A stretch of 64,000 nucleotides of DNA from Terrilactibacillus laevilacticus (GCF_006517395.1 NZ_VDCY01000004.1:1-64000); one strand, 5' to 3'. Positions 29,072-43,482 are shown, numbered from the stretch's first letter. Numbers and translations: made by a program. Notes: generated by a model from the sequence alone, not told the origin.

Positions 29072-29188
29072 ATGAGTTCAGACAGTACACCCGAGGGGAG
29101 TCATATATCCAAGAGAAATAAAGAGGAAGTTTTCATACTGACTTTAAATGGTCGCTCATTAGGTTATCGACCATTTAAAATATTGTAG
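29072..29188 (+). CDS. Short 38-codon frame preceding the CorA gene (possible leader peptide)
   Basis: ATG 29072 follows AAAGGAG by 11 nt and opens a 38-codon frame (MSSDSTPEGSHISKRNKEEV... to RPFKIL). No family is recognised. Its 3' half contains a perfect 12-bp inverted repeat (29143-29179), so the frame could be an attenuator leader or simply a remnant. It ends 39 nt before the CorA start. Confidence 0.35.
   Translation: MSSDSTPEGSHISKRNKEEVFILTLNGRSLGYRPFKIL
29143..29179 (+). other. Inverted repeat upstream of corA
   Basis: TTTAAATGGTCG (29143-29154) and CGACCATTTAAA (29168-29179) are perfect complements with a 13-nt loop. A T-rich stretch (CCTTTTTT) follows some 15 nt later. It could be a weak terminator or attenuator or an operator. 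It does not resemble an M-box riboswitch. Confidence 0.55.
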
Positions 29189-29227
29189 TATGCCTTTTTT
29201 CCTCAGAAAAATGAGGAGGTTGCTATT

Positions 29228-30166
29228 ATGCTAGACATTTATTTAACAGATGAACTAGGGAAAATGAATAAAACTGATACGTTTACAAAAGGTTGCTGGG
29301 TAAATCTCATTCATCCAACTGAGGAAGAAATTAAACGTGTCATTGATGAAACTAATATTCCATTAGATTTTATTAAGGACCCGCTAGATGATGATGAACG
29401 TTCCCGGATTGAAAAAGAAGACGATAATGTTCTTACAATCGTGGATGTACCAGTATTAGTTGAAGATAATTCGGATTCAGCTCTATATGACACGATTCCG
29501 ATTGGTATTATTGTAACTCCTTCCTATTTTGTTACGGTATGTTTACGAGAAACGCCGATTATTGGAGACTTTGTTAACAATAAAATTAAAGGATTTTTTA
29601 CGTATAAAAAAACACGATTTGCCTTACAACTTTTATATTCAGTGGCAAGCTATTATTTACGTTATCTTAAACATATTGATCGAAAAACGTCTATCATTGA
29701 ACGTGAACTTCACCAATCGATGAAAAACAAAGAATTGTTTATGCTTCTTAGCTTAGAAAAAACAATTGTTTATTTTATGACATCATTAAAAGCGAATAAT
29801 ATTGTGATGGAAAAAATGACGAAACAACGCTTTTTACGAATGTATGAAGATGATCAGGACTTACTCGAAGACGTTATTATCGAAATTAAACAAGCTGCAG
29901 AAATGGCTGAAGTTCATAGTAACATTTTAAGTGGAATGATGGATGCATATGCCTCGGTTATTTCGAATAATGTGAATGTGGTTATGAAATTTTTAACGGC
30001 TTTCACGATTATTTTGTCACTACCTACCATGGTATTTAGCTTTTATGGTATGAATGTTTCATTTCCTGGTGAAAAGTTAGGTAATGGATTTATTGTTCCA
30101 TTAGTCATATCTTTATTACTATCGTGTTCAACAGTGTATATTTTTTGGAAGAAAAGATATTTTTGA
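29228..30166 (+). CDS. CorA-family magnesium/metal ion transporter
   Basis: A 312-residue CorA-family transporter. The long cytoplasmic N-terminal funnel ends in two transmembrane helices (about residues 255-275 and 288-307), and the invariant GMN selectivity motif is present in FYGMNV between them. The C-terminus is basic (WKKRYF). CorA proteins form pentameric channels for Mg (and in some cases Co, Ni or Zn). GAGGAGG precedes ATG 29228. It resembles B. subtilis YfjQ in size and topology; the exact metal cannot be read from the sequence. Confidence 0.9.
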   Translation: MLDIYLTDELGKMNKTDTFTKGCWVNLIHPTEEEIKRVIDETNIPLDFIKDPLDDDERSRIEKEDDNVLTIVDVPVLVEDNSDSALYDTIPIGIIVTPSYFVTVCLRETPIIGDFVNNKIKGFFTYKKTRFALQLLYSVASYYLRYLKHIDRKTSIIERELHQSMKNKELFMLLSLEKTIVYFMTSLKANNIVMEKMTKQRFLRMYEDDQDLLEDVIIEIKQAAEMAEVHSNILSGMMDAYASVISNNVNVVMKFLTAFTIILSLPTMVFSFYGMNVSFPGEKLGNGFIVPLVISLLLSCSTVYIFWKKRYF

Positions 30167-30337
30167 AATTGAGACCAGCTTCGATTAAGAGGCTGGTTTT
30201 TGTGTATCTCAGTTTCGAAAAAATCCAGTCTCACATCGCTACGCTCTTTGATATAATAAAGGTAGACTAAGTCAGAATGAAAAGAGACTATAAGTGATTA
30301 ATCTATCGGTTTATATGACTTAATAGAGGGTGAAGCA

Positions 30338-31663
30338 ATGGGAATGAACCTAAGTCAAGTTCAGTCTTTAAAACTTAAGTTAACACCTGCAGTTTATCAA
30401 GCCATTTCTTTACTACAGTACAATTCACAAGATTTAACTAAGCTGATTCATGAACAAGCAGAAATAAATCCCTTTCTTTCTATTCGTGATTGGTCTAGCT
30501 CCTCATCTACATATCGAGAAGGGGGAACTAATCATGTTACTTCAACGACCGATGTTATTGAACAAACAATCGCAAACGGATCCAGTTTTCGAGAGGAACT
30601 TCGGTCACAAATTCAGGTGATGTCACTGAGTCCAGAGATTCAAAATAGATGTTTCCTTGTTATTGATAGTCTAAGTGACAATGGTTACTTTGAGGAAGAT
30701 ATGTTAACCCTATCTAATGCTCTAAGAGCCCCTATAAAACAATTAGAAAATGCTCTTTCGATTGTTCGTACTCTTGATCCCCCTGGTATTGGAGCGAAAT
30801 CATTAAAAGATTGTTTGAGTTTACAACTTCAAAGGAAAACAAATCATTCAAGATTTGCCATCGATATCGTCACACATTATATTGACTGTTTTATAACGGG
30901 GGAATGGGTCCGTGCAAAAGAAGCGCTCGGTATATCAGACGAAGAGCTTCACGATGCTCTAAAGGATATAAGGGCATTGAATCCGACTCCTATCGTATCG
31001 GGATTGGGAAGTGGAGATGCCTCGCGATATATTATTCCAGATATATATATTACAAAAGAAGGTGATGAGCTTAAGATTAACGATGAAATGGGCCAAATTC
31101 CGAATGTATCAATTGACTCAAGATACGTTGATGAATTAAGAGGACTTACAGATCCGGAAACAAACCACTTTCTAAAAGAAAAACTTAAAGAAGCAGAATG
31201 GCTTCTCATGGGTATCACAAAAAGAAAACAAACACTCATTAAATTGACTGAATTGTGTGTTAACCATCAACGGTCTTTTTTTGAGAGCGGAAAGTGGGAA
31301 TCGATCCAACCATTGACGATGAAGAAAATAGCTGAACAGTTAGAGGTTCATGAATCCACCATAAGCAGAGCTGTCAGTAATAAATATATCCAGGCACCTT
31401 TTGGAATTATTTCATATCGCTCATTATTTTCTAAGGGGTTAAGTTCTTCAGATGGAGAGGTTTCTGTTTTTTATATAAAATCGCTCATTCAGAAAATCAT
31501 AACAAATGAAGATAAATCGAAACCCCTATCTGATCAAAAAATCGTAGAAGCATTAAACGATAAAGGGATCACTTTATCAAGGCGAGTGGTTAGTAAATAT
31601 CGAACGGAATGTGGTTACTTAGCAGCTTCAAAAAGAAAAATTATCAAAAAAAAGCATGAATAA
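30338..31663 (+). CDS. rpoN: RNA polymerase sigma-54 factor
   Basis: Sigma-54 (SigL in Bacillus) directs transcription at -24/-12 promoters with enhancer-binding activators. The 441-residue protein has region I (LSQVQSLKLKLTPAVYQAISLLQYNSQDLTKLI), the core-binding part, the helix-turn-helix TMKKIAEQLEVHESTISRAVSNKY, and a C-terminal RpoN box in the form LSRRVVSKYR, close to the consensus ARRTVAKYR. The GAGGGTG upstream supports ATG 30338. In B. subtilis sigL also lies near the cggR operon. Confidence 0.95.
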   Translation: MGMNLSQVQSLKLKLTPAVYQAISLLQYNSQDLTKLIHEQAEINPFLSIRDWSSSSSTYREGGTNHVTSTTDVIEQTIANGSSFREELRSQIQVMSLSPEIQNRCFLVIDSLSDNGYFEEDMLTLSNALRAPIKQLENALSIVRTLDPPGIGAKSLKDCLSLQLQRKTNHSRFAIDIVTHYIDCFITGEWVRAKEALGISDEELHDALKDIRALNPTPIVSGLGSGDASRYIIPDIYITKEGDELKINDEMGQIPNVSIDSRYVDELRGLTDPETNHFLKEKLKEAEWLLMGITKRKQTLIKLTELCVNHQRSFFESGKWESIQPLTMKKIAEQLEVHESTISRAVSNKYIQAPFGIISYRSLFSKGLSSSDGEVSVFYIKSLIQKIITNEDKSKPLSDQKIVEALNDKGITLSRRVVSKYRTECGYLAASKRKIIKKKHE

Positions 31664-31690
31664 GAACACACCTTTTCTCCTCTTCACTTT

Positions 31691-31739
31691 TTTATGAAAT
31701 AGCCGAGAACACTCGTGACTTTAGTCATGAGAGGTTCAG
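31691..31739 (+). repeat. Family C 49-bp hairpin repeat, copy 2
   Basis: Plus-strand copy, TTTATGAAATAGCCGAGAAC to GAGAGGTTCAG, identical to copy 3 (45894). It lies 27 bp after the rpoN stop. Because the hairpin is not followed by a T-run, it is not an obvious terminator. Confidence 0.92.
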
Positions 31740-32013
31740 AGGAAGGGGAGCGTTTTGTTTTTTAGACGACTTATCTTAAATAATGAATAATTAATCGAAC
31801 TACATTACATATTAATATCGAATCTTGACTTTTTTGATGGTTAACATGCATAAAGGGAAAAGAGGATAAATAAAGGGGGACTCTTATAAGCCATACAAGT
31901 TGATTTTGATTAAATAAAAGCCCGTTTTTTTTGTGATGGATAGGACCGTATCATGTAGTTTTGACAAATCGTTGTCTTTTACATTTATTTAAAATCTTTT
32001 TTGGTGTTTTTAC
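31740..32013. other. Intergenic region between rpoN and the cggR promoter
   Basis: About 270 bp of AT-rich sequence without a coding frame. A TTGACA at about 31960 could be the -35 of a further promoter, but no good -10 is spaced from it. Nothing else recognised. Confidence 0.4.
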
Positions 32014-32093
32014 TTGTAAACAGATATAAAAGTTGCTATTATAAGTTTGGTGCTGATGGGACACAATTTGACTATGCGGGACTTTTTTAGTCC
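32014..32093 (+). promoter_or_regulatory. cggR-gapA promoter and CggR operator
   Basis: The promoter is TTGTAA (32014-32019), 17 bp, TATTAT (32037-32042). Just downstream, TGGGAC, 6 nt, TGAC, 4 nt, CGGGAC, then AGTCC (32057-32093) matches the two-half-site B. subtilis CggR operator CGGGAC-N6-TGTC-N4-CGGGAC-N6-TGTC. Fructose-1,6-bisphosphate relieves CggR repression in B. subtilis. Confidence 0.9.
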
Positions 32094-32114
32094 GATGCTT
32101 TTAAGGGGGATATT

Positions 32115-33134
32115 GTGGAAAGGTTACTTAATATCCAAAAGAAGCTTATCCCTGATGTCTTAGACATAATGTCCAACCGGTATCGTATCCTGCAATCTTT
32201 ACATTTTCTTCAACCTATAGGTAGGCGTACGCTCTCCGCACGTTTGGGGATGACGGAACGTGTATTACGAGGCGAAGTCACGTATTTAAGCAAACAAGGG
32301 CTTATCCATATGGCTTCAAACGGTATGCAGTTAACCCCAGATGGAGAAAAGATAGTCGATCTACTTGAAGATATGATGAAAGACGTCTCTGGACTTAAGG
32401 ATATGGAGAAACAAGTAGAGGCGGTTTTGGGCATTTCCAACGTCATTATTGTATCCGGTGACAGCGATCAGTATCCATTAGTCAAAAATGAGATGGGGCT
32501 TGCCTGTATTAGAGAGATGGAGCACTACATGAATGCGGAAAATATTATCGCCGTGACGGGTGGAACAACCTTGGCAGCGGTTGCAGAAATGATGTATCCA
32601 TTAAAGAAATCACGCGATTTACTCTTTGTATCGGGTAGAGGCGGTCTTGGTGAACAAGTTGAGAATCAAGCGAATACGATTTGTGCTAAGATGGCCACGA
32701 AAGCAGAAGGACGCTATCGTTTGCTCCACGTCCCTGATCAATTAAGTGAAGAGTCATATCAAACCTTAATTGAAGAGCCCAGTATCCATGAAGTCTTGCA
32801 CCTTATTCACTCCGCAACCATTGTTGTGCATGGAATTGGAGATGCAAGAACAATGGCCCTTCGTCGCGGTTCAAGTCAATCGTTATTGACGAAAATTGAG
32901 ACAGGGAAGGCTGTTGCAGAAGCTTTTGGTTATTTTTTCGATCATTGTGGGAAGGTTATTCATAAGGTGAAAACAATTGGGCTTCAGTTGGATAACCTAT
33001 ATGATGACCGAACAGTGATTGCCGTAGCTGGAGGCAAATCTAAGGCTAAGGCGATAAAGGCCTATTTCAAGGAAGGACCTAATTCAATCTTAGTGACTGA
33101 TGAAGGGGCTGCACGAGAAATTTTAAAACTTTGA
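32115..33134 (+). CDS. cggR: Central glycolytic genes regulator CggR
   Basis: The 339-residue SorC/DeoR-type repressor represses its own operon and is inactivated by fructose-1,6-bisphosphate. It has an N-terminal winged helix (YRILQSLHFLQPIGRRTLSARLGMTERVLRGEVTYLSKQGLI) and a sugar-phosphate isomerase-like C-terminal domain (ENIIAVTGGTTLAAVAEMM, VVHGIGDARTMA, IAVAGGKSKAKAI). The start is GTG 32115 with AAGGGGG 6 nt upstream. It is followed after 27 nt by gapA. Confidence 0.96.
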   Translation: MERLLNIQKKLIPDVLDIMSNRYRILQSLHFLQPIGRRTLSARLGMTERVLRGEVTYLSKQGLIHMASNGMQLTPDGEKIVDLLEDMMKDVSGLKDMEKQVEAVLGISNVIIVSGDSDQYPLVKNEMGLACIREMEHYMNAENIIAVTGGTTLAAVAEMMYPLKKSRDLLFVSGRGGLGEQVENQANTICAKMATKAEGRYRLLHVPDQLSEESYQTLIEEPSIHEVLHLIHSATIVVHGIGDARTMALRRGSSQSLLTKIETGKAVAEAFGYFFDHCGKVIHKVKTIGLQLDNLYDDRTVIAVAGGKSKAKAIKAYFKEGPNSILVTDEGAAREILKL

Positions 33135-33161
33135 TTTACCAATTTCAAGGAGGGTATTTAA

Positions 33162-34172
<1,011 letters not shown>

Positions 34173-34190
34173 TTATAAGATTATAGAAAA

Positions 34191-34230
34191 TGTTCAAAAA
34201 GGAGGACAAATCCGGACTTTTTGAACGACA
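34191..34230 (+). repeat. Family A-like short inverted repeat between gapA and pgk
   Basis: TGTTCAAAAAGGAGGACAAA followed by TCCGGACTTTTTGAACGACA forms a perfect GTTCAAAAAG-type stem. Its ends match family A, but no 7-bp duplication is evident and the middle is only 12-16 nt. It may be a very reduced copy or an unrelated hairpin affecting mRNA stability. Confidence 0.6.
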
Positions 34231-34232
34231 TT

Positions 34233-34262
34233 AAATAGCGGAAGCGAAAGTTTCCGCTATTT
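34233..34262 (+). other. Stable hairpin in the gapA-pgk mRNA spacer
   Basis: AAATAGCGGAA (34233-34243) and TTCCGCTATTT (34252-34262) form an 11-bp stem, with GCGAAAGT in the loop. No T-run follows (CAAAAAA), so it is a likely 3'-end stabiliser or pausing site rather than a terminator, which would favour high gapA levels relative to pgk. Confidence 0.6.
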
Positions 34263-34292
34263 CAAAAAATAGGCTTTTTGGAGGTGCAATCC

Positions 34293-35477
34293 ATGGCAAA
34301 GAAAACAATCCGTGATATCGACGTCAAAGGGAAACGCGTTTTCTGTCGTGTGGATTTTAATGTTCCTTTGGATAACGGAACCATTACAGATGATACACGT
34401 ATTCGTGCGGCAGTGCCTACGATTCAATACTTAACTGAACAAGGTGCCAAAGTTATTTTAGCATCTCACCTTGGTCGTCCAACTGAAGAAAATAAAGAAT
34501 CTTTAAGATTAACACCTGTTGCAAAACGTTTAGGCGAATTACTCGGCAAAGACGTTGCAAAAACAGATGAAGTTGTCGGACCAGAAGTTGAAGCAGCAGT
34601 AAGCAAACTTCAAGACGGCGACGTTTTACTTATTGAAAATGTTCGTTTCCTTAAAGGCGAAAAGAAAAATGATCCTGAACTTGCAAAAGCCTTCGCTGCT
34701 CTTGCAGATGTCTACGTCAACGATGCATTTGGAGCTGCTCACAGAGCACACGCTTCAACAGCAGGGGTTGCAGAGTATTTACCAGCTGTTGCCGGTTTCC
34801 TTCTCGAAAAAGAATTGAATGTTCTTGGCAAAGCAATGGAAAATCCTGAACGTCCATTTACTGCTATTATCGGTGGCGCTAAAGTTACGGATAAAATCGG
34901 GGTTATTGATAACCTTTTAGATAAAGTAGACAATTTGATTGTCGGTGGTGGTCTTGCTTATACATTTATTAAAGCTAAAGGCTATGATATCGGTCAATCA
35001 TTGTTAGAAGCCGAAAAACTAGATCTTGCTAAATCATTCATAGAAAAAGCAGAAACAAAAGGTGTTAAATTCTATACACCAGTCGATACAGTAGTCGCTG
35101 ATGAATTTTCAGCAACTGCAAATACAAAAGTTGTTGACGTTGATAGCATTCCAAGTGATTGGATGGGACTTGATATTGGTCCAAAAACAGTCGCTCTTTA
35201 TAACGATGTTGTTGCTAATTCTAAGCTTGTGGTTTGGAATGGTCCTATGGGTGTGTTTGAAATGGATGCCTTTGCCAACGGTACACAAGGCGTGGCGGAA
35301 GCTCTTGCAAAATCAGATGCTTACTCGATTATCGGTGGTGGCGACTCAGCAGCAGCTGTAGAAAAATTCCACTTAGCTGATAAAATGAGCCATATCTCAA
35401 CAGGTGGCGGCGCCTCTCTTGAATTAATGGAAGGCAAAGTATTACCTGGTGTTGATGCATTGGATGACGCTGAATAA
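34293..35477 (+). CDS. pgk: Phosphoglycerate kinase
   Basis: The 394-residue enzyme makes ATP and 3-phosphoglycerate from 1,3-bisphosphoglycerate. N-terminal [20 protein letters not shown] and HLGRPTE, and the C-terminal nucleotide part ([31 protein letters not shown]) are typical. I start at ATG 34293 with GGAGGTG upstream, giving the normal length; an in-frame ATG at 34278 would add five residues. Third gene of the glycolytic operon. Confidence 0.99.
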   Translation: MAKKTIRDIDVKGKRVFCRVDFNVPLDNGTITDDTRIRAAVPTIQYLTEQGAKVILASHLGRPTEENKESLRLTPVAKRLGELLGKDVAKTDEVVGPEVEAAVSKLQDGDVLLIENVRFLKGEKKNDPELAKAFAALADVYVNDAFGAAHRAHASTAGVAEYLPAVAGFLLEKELNVLGKAMENPERPFTAIIGGAKVTDKIGVIDNLLDKVDNLIVGGGLAYTFIKAKGYDIGQSLLEAEKLDLAKSFIEKAETKGVKFYTPVDTVVADEFSATANTKVVDVDSIPSDWMGLDIGPKTVALYNDVVANSKLVVWNGPMGVFEMDAFANGTQGVAEALAKSDAYSIIGGGDSAAAVEKFHLADKMSHISTGGGASLELMEGKVLPGVDALDDAE

Positions 35478-35530
35478 GCACTGATTATTTTTGTTAAATG
35501 TTCTTAAGCAAAAGGTATTTAACGACATGA

Positions 35531-37844
<2,314 letters not shown>

Positions 37845-37847
37845 TAG

Positions 37848-38017
37848 AACGTGTTCAAAAAGAAAGACAAAAAATAGGATTGCCCTACCAGCAATGTAAG
37901 TAACTAGCCCGTTTCTTTAGCGTCGGAAGTTCAGAGGAAGCACAGCTTAAAACACCGGTTAGAGCTGTGCTGACGCAAGAATTCGACTGCTATTTTCCCC
38001 GGACTTTTTGAACAACC
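37848..38017 (+). mobile_element. Diverged family A element between gpmI and eno
   Basis: A 170-bp element begins AACGTGTTCAAAAAGAAAGAC and ends GGACTTTTTGAACAACC. It shares family A ends and an inner TAACTAGCCCGT ... GCGTCGGAAG segment, but the rest of the body differs, so it looks like a subfamily. The left flank CTAATAG fits the CTNNNAG pattern, but a right-hand match is not clear. It sits directly after the gpmI stop (TAA at 37842-37844), inside the glycolytic operon. Confidence 0.7.
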
Positions 38018-38028
38018 AATAATATTAA

Positions 38029-39342
<1,314 letters not shown>

Positions 39343-39360
39343 GTTATAGCATTGTATGAT

Positions 39361-39399
39361 AAAAAGGGGTATCCTTATGATTGGGATACCTCTTTTTTA
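39361..39399 (+). terminator. Terminator after eno
   Basis: GGGGTATCC pairs with GGGATACCTC across a TTATGATT loop, with A-run before and T6 after. It ends the cggR-gapA-pgk-tpiA-gpmI-eno operon. Confidence 0.9.
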
Positions 39400-39496
39400 T
39401 AATAGTTAGCAGTATTGCTTGAAAGATATCAATATGATAGGATTAATAGTAATGAGAAGTAAGTGTAGGTTTTAACGGTAGATTGGAGTGATTGAA

Positions 39497-39733
39497 ATGT
39501 TGCATACAATAGTGCTTACGATTCTTATAATAGCATCATTAGCGCTTATCTTGTTTGTATTATTACAACCAAGTAAAAGTGAAGGATTATCAGGAGCCAT
39601 TACGGGCGGTGCTGAGCAATTATTTGGTAAACAAAAAGCACGAGGAATTGAAGCGGTTTTAAATCGTATCACCATTTTTTTATCAGTCGTATTTTTTGTT
39701 TGTGCTTTTATTTTAGGTTATTTTGTTCAATAA
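39497..39733 (+). CDS. secG: Protein translocase subunit SecG
   Basis: The 78-residue SecG protein is the accessory subunit of the SecYEG channel. It has two membrane helices (about residues 3-22 and 52-74) joined by QPSKSEGLSGAITGGAEQLFGKQKARG, the family hallmark. ATG 39497 has GGAG 8 nt upstream; the in-frame GTG 39488 would give an odd N-terminus. It is followed by est and rnr, as in B. subtilis. Confidence 0.95.
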   Translation: MLHTIVLTILIIASLALILFVLLQPSKSEGLSGAITGGAEQLFGKQKARGIEAVLNRITIFLSVVFFVCAFILGYFVQ

Positions 39734-39914
39734 GTAGAATGAATGAGAATGGAATTTGCAGCTGCCATATTGGACAGCTGTTTTATTTTTATAAAATCAA
39801 ACTTCAATCAGTCCTTTCAAATTTAACGATTATACTTTTTCGATTCAGCTTATTTCTTTTGGCACGGAAAACACACTTTTAGCTGTTTTAAATACATAAA
39901 GAGGGTGAATATAT

Positions 39915-40670
39915 ATGGCGTTAAATATAAGACCACCTAAGCCATTCTTTTTTGAAGGAGGTCCGAGAGCCGTACTGCTGTTACATGGATTTACCGGGCA
40001 CTCAGCAGATGTTCGAATGTTAGGGCGGTTCTTGCATAAAAAAGGCTATACGTGCCTGGCACCGCACTATAAAGGTCACGGCGTTCCACCTGAAGAAATT
40101 CTTAAAACAGGTCCAAAGGATTGGTGGGAAGATGTTAAGCAGGCAATAAACACATTGAATACGAAAGGGTACCAAGAATTTGCTGTAGCCGGTTTGTCTT
40201 TAGGAGGGGTATTTTCCCTTAAATGTGGTTACACTTTTCCAGTGAAGGGTATTGTCTCCATGTGTGCCCCAATGAATGCCAAAACAAAAGAAAAAATATA
40301 TGAAGGGGTTCTTCAATATGCGAGAAATTATAAGCATTATGAAGGAAAATCGAAGGAACAAATCGAAGTAGAAATGAGAGACTTCAAAACCAAACCCATG
40401 ACGACTTTAATGGATTTACAACTTCTTATACGAGAAGTTAGGGAGCATGTTGATATGATCTATGCACCAACATTTGTCGTTCAAGCGAGAAAAGATAGTA
40501 TGATTGACGTACATAGTGCAGATATTATTTATAACGAAGTACAATCAGACATGAAACGAATAAAATGGTACGAAAATTCAAATCATGTTATTACATTAGG
40601 CGAGGAGAAGGATCAACTCCATCAGGATATTTATGAATTTCTTGAAAGCTTGGACTGGTCCATCTCTTAA
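39915..40670 (+). CDS. est: Carboxylesterase (YvaK/Est30-like)
   Basis: The 251-residue alpha/beta hydrolase matches Bacillus carboxylesterase Est30/YvaK. Oxyanion HGF (LLLHGFTG), nucleophile GLSLGG (Ser, about residue 98), the Asp in VQARKDSMI and His in SNHVITLG form the apparent catalytic machinery. It has a small cap ([20 protein letters not shown]). RBS GAGGGTG precedes ATG 39915. It ends 13 nt before rnr. Confidence 0.92.
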   Translation: MALNIRPPKPFFFEGGPRAVLLLHGFTGHSADVRMLGRFLHKKGYTCLAPHYKGHGVPPEEILKTGPKDWWEDVKQAINTLNTKGYQEFAVAGLSLGGVFSLKCGYTFPVKGIVSMCAPMNAKTKEKIYEGVLQYARNYKHYEGKSKEQIEVEMRDFKTKPMTTLMDLQLLIREVREHVDMIYAPTFVVQARKDSMIDVHSADIIYNEVQSDMKRIKWYENSNHVITLGEEKDQLHQDIYEFLESLDWSIS

Positions 40671-40683
40671 GGAGGTCATATTT

Positions 40684-42978
40684 TTGTCAGAAGAGCTCAT
40701 TCAAGAAATTCTTGACTATATGAAAAAAGAAGCATATAAACCGATGACACTATCAGAGTTGGAAGATGTCTTTCATTTCAATCAATCAGAGGATTTTAAA
40801 ACATTCGTAAAGACTTTAAATGAGATGGAAGATAGAGGTTTAATTGTACGTACAAGAAGTAATCGGTATGGATTACCAGAAAAAATGAATCTCGTTCGAG
40901 GAAAAGTTCAAGCTCATGCCAAAGGCTTTGCCTTTATTCTTCCAGAAGAAGAAGGTCTATCAGATGTCTATGTTGCCTCAGGTGATCTAGGTAGCGCCAT
41001 GAATGGTGATACCGTCATCGTAAGATTATCAACTAAGTCCTCAGGAGATCGTCCTGAAGGTACAGTTATTCGCATTATTGAACGGGGTATTTCGAAAGTG
41101 GTTGGAACATACAGTGCGAATAAACACTATGGGTTTGTTATACCAGACGACAAAAGGCTTGTAAGCGATATATTTATTCCTAAAGAGCATGTCAATGGAG
41201 CTGCTGAAGGACATAAGGTGGTTGTTGAGATAACAAAATATCCAGAAGGTAGAATGAGTCCCGAAGGAAAAATTATAGAAATTCTAGGTCATAAAAATGA
41301 TCCTGGAATTGATATTATCTCCATTATCTATAAACATGGATTGCCACTTGAATTTCCTGAGGAAGTCCTTGAACAAGCAAAAGCTGTCCCGGACACAATT
41401 GATCCGGCAGATATTGAAGGACGACGAGATTTAAGAAATGAGACGATTGTCACGATAGATGGTGAAGATGCCAAAGACTTAGATGATGCGGTGAACGTTG
41501 TTAAACTTCAAAATGGAAATTATAAATTAGGTGTCCATATCGCTGATGTAAGTCACTATGTAAAAGAAGGGTCACCCCTTGATGAGGAAGCTTTTGATCG
41601 AGGGACAAGTGTTTATCTCGTCGATCGCGTCATCCCTATGATTCCGCATCGTCTATCCAATGGGATTTGCAGTTTAAATCCGCAAGTTGATCGATTGACC
41701 ATTAGCTGTGAAATGGAAATTACTCCACAAGGGAGAGTCGTCGAGCATGAAATATTTCCAAGTGTGATTCGAACTACCGAACGAATGACCTATGCAAATG
41801 TTAGAAAGATTCTTCTTAAAGAAGATGAAGACGTTTTAGAGCGTTATCATGATCTCGTTCCATTCTTTGAACTAATGGGTGAACTCTCCAGTATTTTAAC
41901 TGAGAAGAGACGTCAAAGAGGGGCTATTGATTTTGATTTTACCGAGGCAAAAATCATTGTCGGTGAAGATGGAAAACCAGAAGACGTCGTAATAAGAGAA
42001 CGATCTGTAGCCGAAAGACTCATAGAAGAATTTATGCTGTGTGCCAACGAAACGGTTGCAGAACATTTTCATTGGCTTGAGTTGCCTTTTATTTACCGAA
42101 TTCACGAAGAACCAAACCCAGAAAAATTAGCGAAATTTTATAACTTCGTGGTGAATTTTGGCTATGTTGTGAAAGGAAGCGTGGATAATATTCATCCTCG
42201 TACCTTGCAATCCTTGCTAGAAGAAGTAAAGGGTGAACCTGAAGAGCCTGTGATTAGCACCGTTATGCTAAGATCGATGCAAAAAGCAAAATATTATCAT
42301 GAAAGCTTAGGCCATTTCGGTTTATCAACGGAATTTTATACGCATTTCACGTCACCTATTCGACGTTATCCAGATCTTATGGTGCATCGGCTTATTCGTA
42401 AATATTTGTTTGAGAAAAAAGTCGATCCAGATACTCGTTATTACTATGAAAAAGAGTTACCAGAGATTGCGCGACATACTTCTGAACGTGAGCAAAGAGC
42501 GGTCGAAGCAGAACGTGAAACAGACGATCTGAAAAAAGCCGAGTTTATGGAAAATAAAATTGGTGAAACATTTGATGGCGTTGTCAGTGGTGTAACCAAT
42601 TTTGGCCTATTTGTAGAATTGCCGAACACCATCGAAGGGCTCGTTCATATTAGTTATCTTACCGATGACTATTACCATTACAATGAAGAACATATGGCTT
42701 TAATTGGTGAACGTACCGGTAATGTTTTTCGTATTGGTGATGAAATTGAAGTTCGTGTCATTTCAGTTAACCTCGATGAACGATCCATTGACTTTGAAAT
42801 CGTCGGAATGAAACCAAGAAAACCTCGTGAAAGGCGGGCACAACCAAAGGTCATTCAAGGAAAAGATACAGGCTTTAAAAAAAGTAATAAAACACGTAAG
42901 CATCATAAGTCGACTCGAGATGCCGCTACAGAAAAACCAAAAGGGAATAAGAAGAAAAAGAAAAAAAGAAGACATTAA
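40684..42978 (+). CDS. rnr: Ribonuclease R
   Basis: The 764-residue 3'-5' exoribonuclease of the RNB family degrades structured RNA and is used in trans-translation. Order: N-terminal winged helix (about 1-60), two cold-shock domains ([38 protein letters not shown]), the RNB catalytic core ([16 protein letters not shown] and [19 protein letters not shown]), S1 domain near 620-705, and a Lys-rich tail. I start at TTG 40684 with AAGGAGG; 40633 is inside est. It is linked to smpB and ssrA nearby, which fits the pathway. A terminator follows. Confidence 0.97.
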   Translation: MSEELIQEILDYMKKEAYKPMTLSELEDVFHFNQSEDFKTFVKTLNEMEDRGLIVRTRSNRYGLPEKMNLVRGKVQAHAKGFAFILPEEEGLSDVYVASGDLGSAMNGDTVIVRLSTKSSGDRPEGTVIRIIERGISKVVGTYSANKHYGFVIPDDKRLVSDIFIPKEHVNGAAEGHKVVVEITKYPEGRMSPEGKIIEILGHKNDPGIDIISIIYKHGLPLEFPEEVLEQAKAVPDTIDPADIEGRRDLRNETIVTIDGEDAKDLDDAVNVVKLQNGNYKLGVHIADVSHYVKEGSPLDEEAFDRGTSVYLVDRVIPMIPHRLSNGICSLNPQVDRLTISCEMEITPQGRVVEHEIFPSVIRTTERMTYANVRKILLKEDEDVLERYHDLVPFFELMGELSSILTEKRRQRGAIDFDFTEAKIIVGEDGKPEDVVIRERSVAERLIEEFMLCANETVAEHFHWLELPFIYRIHEEPNPEKLAKFYNFVVNFGYVVKGSVDNIHPRTLQSLLEEVKGEPEEPVISTVMLRSMQKAKYYHESLGHFGLSTEFYTHFTSPIRRYPDLMVHRLIRKYLFEKKVDPDTRYYYEKELPEIARHTSEREQRAVEAERETDDLKKAEFMENKIGETFDGVVSGVTNFGLFVELPNTIEGLVHISYLTDDYYHYNEEHMALIGERTGNVFRIGDEIEVRVISVNLDERSIDFEIVGMKPRKPRERRAQPKVIQGKDTGFKKSNKTRKHHKSTRDAATEKPKGNKKKKKKRRH

Positions 42979-42982
42979 TTTT

Positions 42983-43011
42983 AAGGACAACTAGTTTAGT
43001 TGTCCTTGTTC
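42983..43011 (+). terminator. Terminator after rnr
   Basis: Perfect 11-bp arms AAGGACAACTA and TAGTTGTCCTT with a 3-nt loop, followed by GTTCT; the T-run is short. Confidence 0.7.
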
Positions 43012-43100
43012 TATGATGTAAAAGGGATATTGTCTTCATAACGGAGAGTATTGACACCCACTTCAAGATTCTGAGTATTCAAAGAAGAAAGGTGGGGATC

Positions 43101-43230
43101 AACTGCCCGTAAAGGTCCGATTAGCTCAGGCTTTCCATCAGTGGAAGATGACGCAGGCTCAAAACCAGGCGTCCTGGCTGGCGCCTGCTACTTTCCATCC
43201 TGTGCGTCGAAAAACCCCCACTGATGGAAG
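43101..43230 (+). repeat. Family D interspersed repeat, copy 2
   Basis: AACTGCCCGTAAAGGTCCGA starts the copy; TTCCATCAGTGG (43132-43143) pairs with CCACTGATGGAA (43217-43229). Between the arms are further GC-rich hairpins (GGCGTCCTGGCTGGCGCC). The relation to 8385-8460 is clear from both the leading segment and the arms. Confidence 0.8.
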
Positions 43231-43482
43231 TTTCACTTTATTTAACCTTCACTTATGTCACATTCAAATTATAAACATGTTAAGATAGAGTTGACGCTAA
43301 GACGTTCATATAAACGCCAATGATTGATGAAAATATTTAAGTAGTGGTATCACTTCAGAGAAAGATTATTGTTGTTGTAAAGAAATACTTAAATAGCTAA
43401 GAGATTGTTCAATGAAATTTTATTAAGCGATTGGCTAATAAAGATTCATAAGTAAAAAGACGTTTTTCATGGGGAGGATAAA

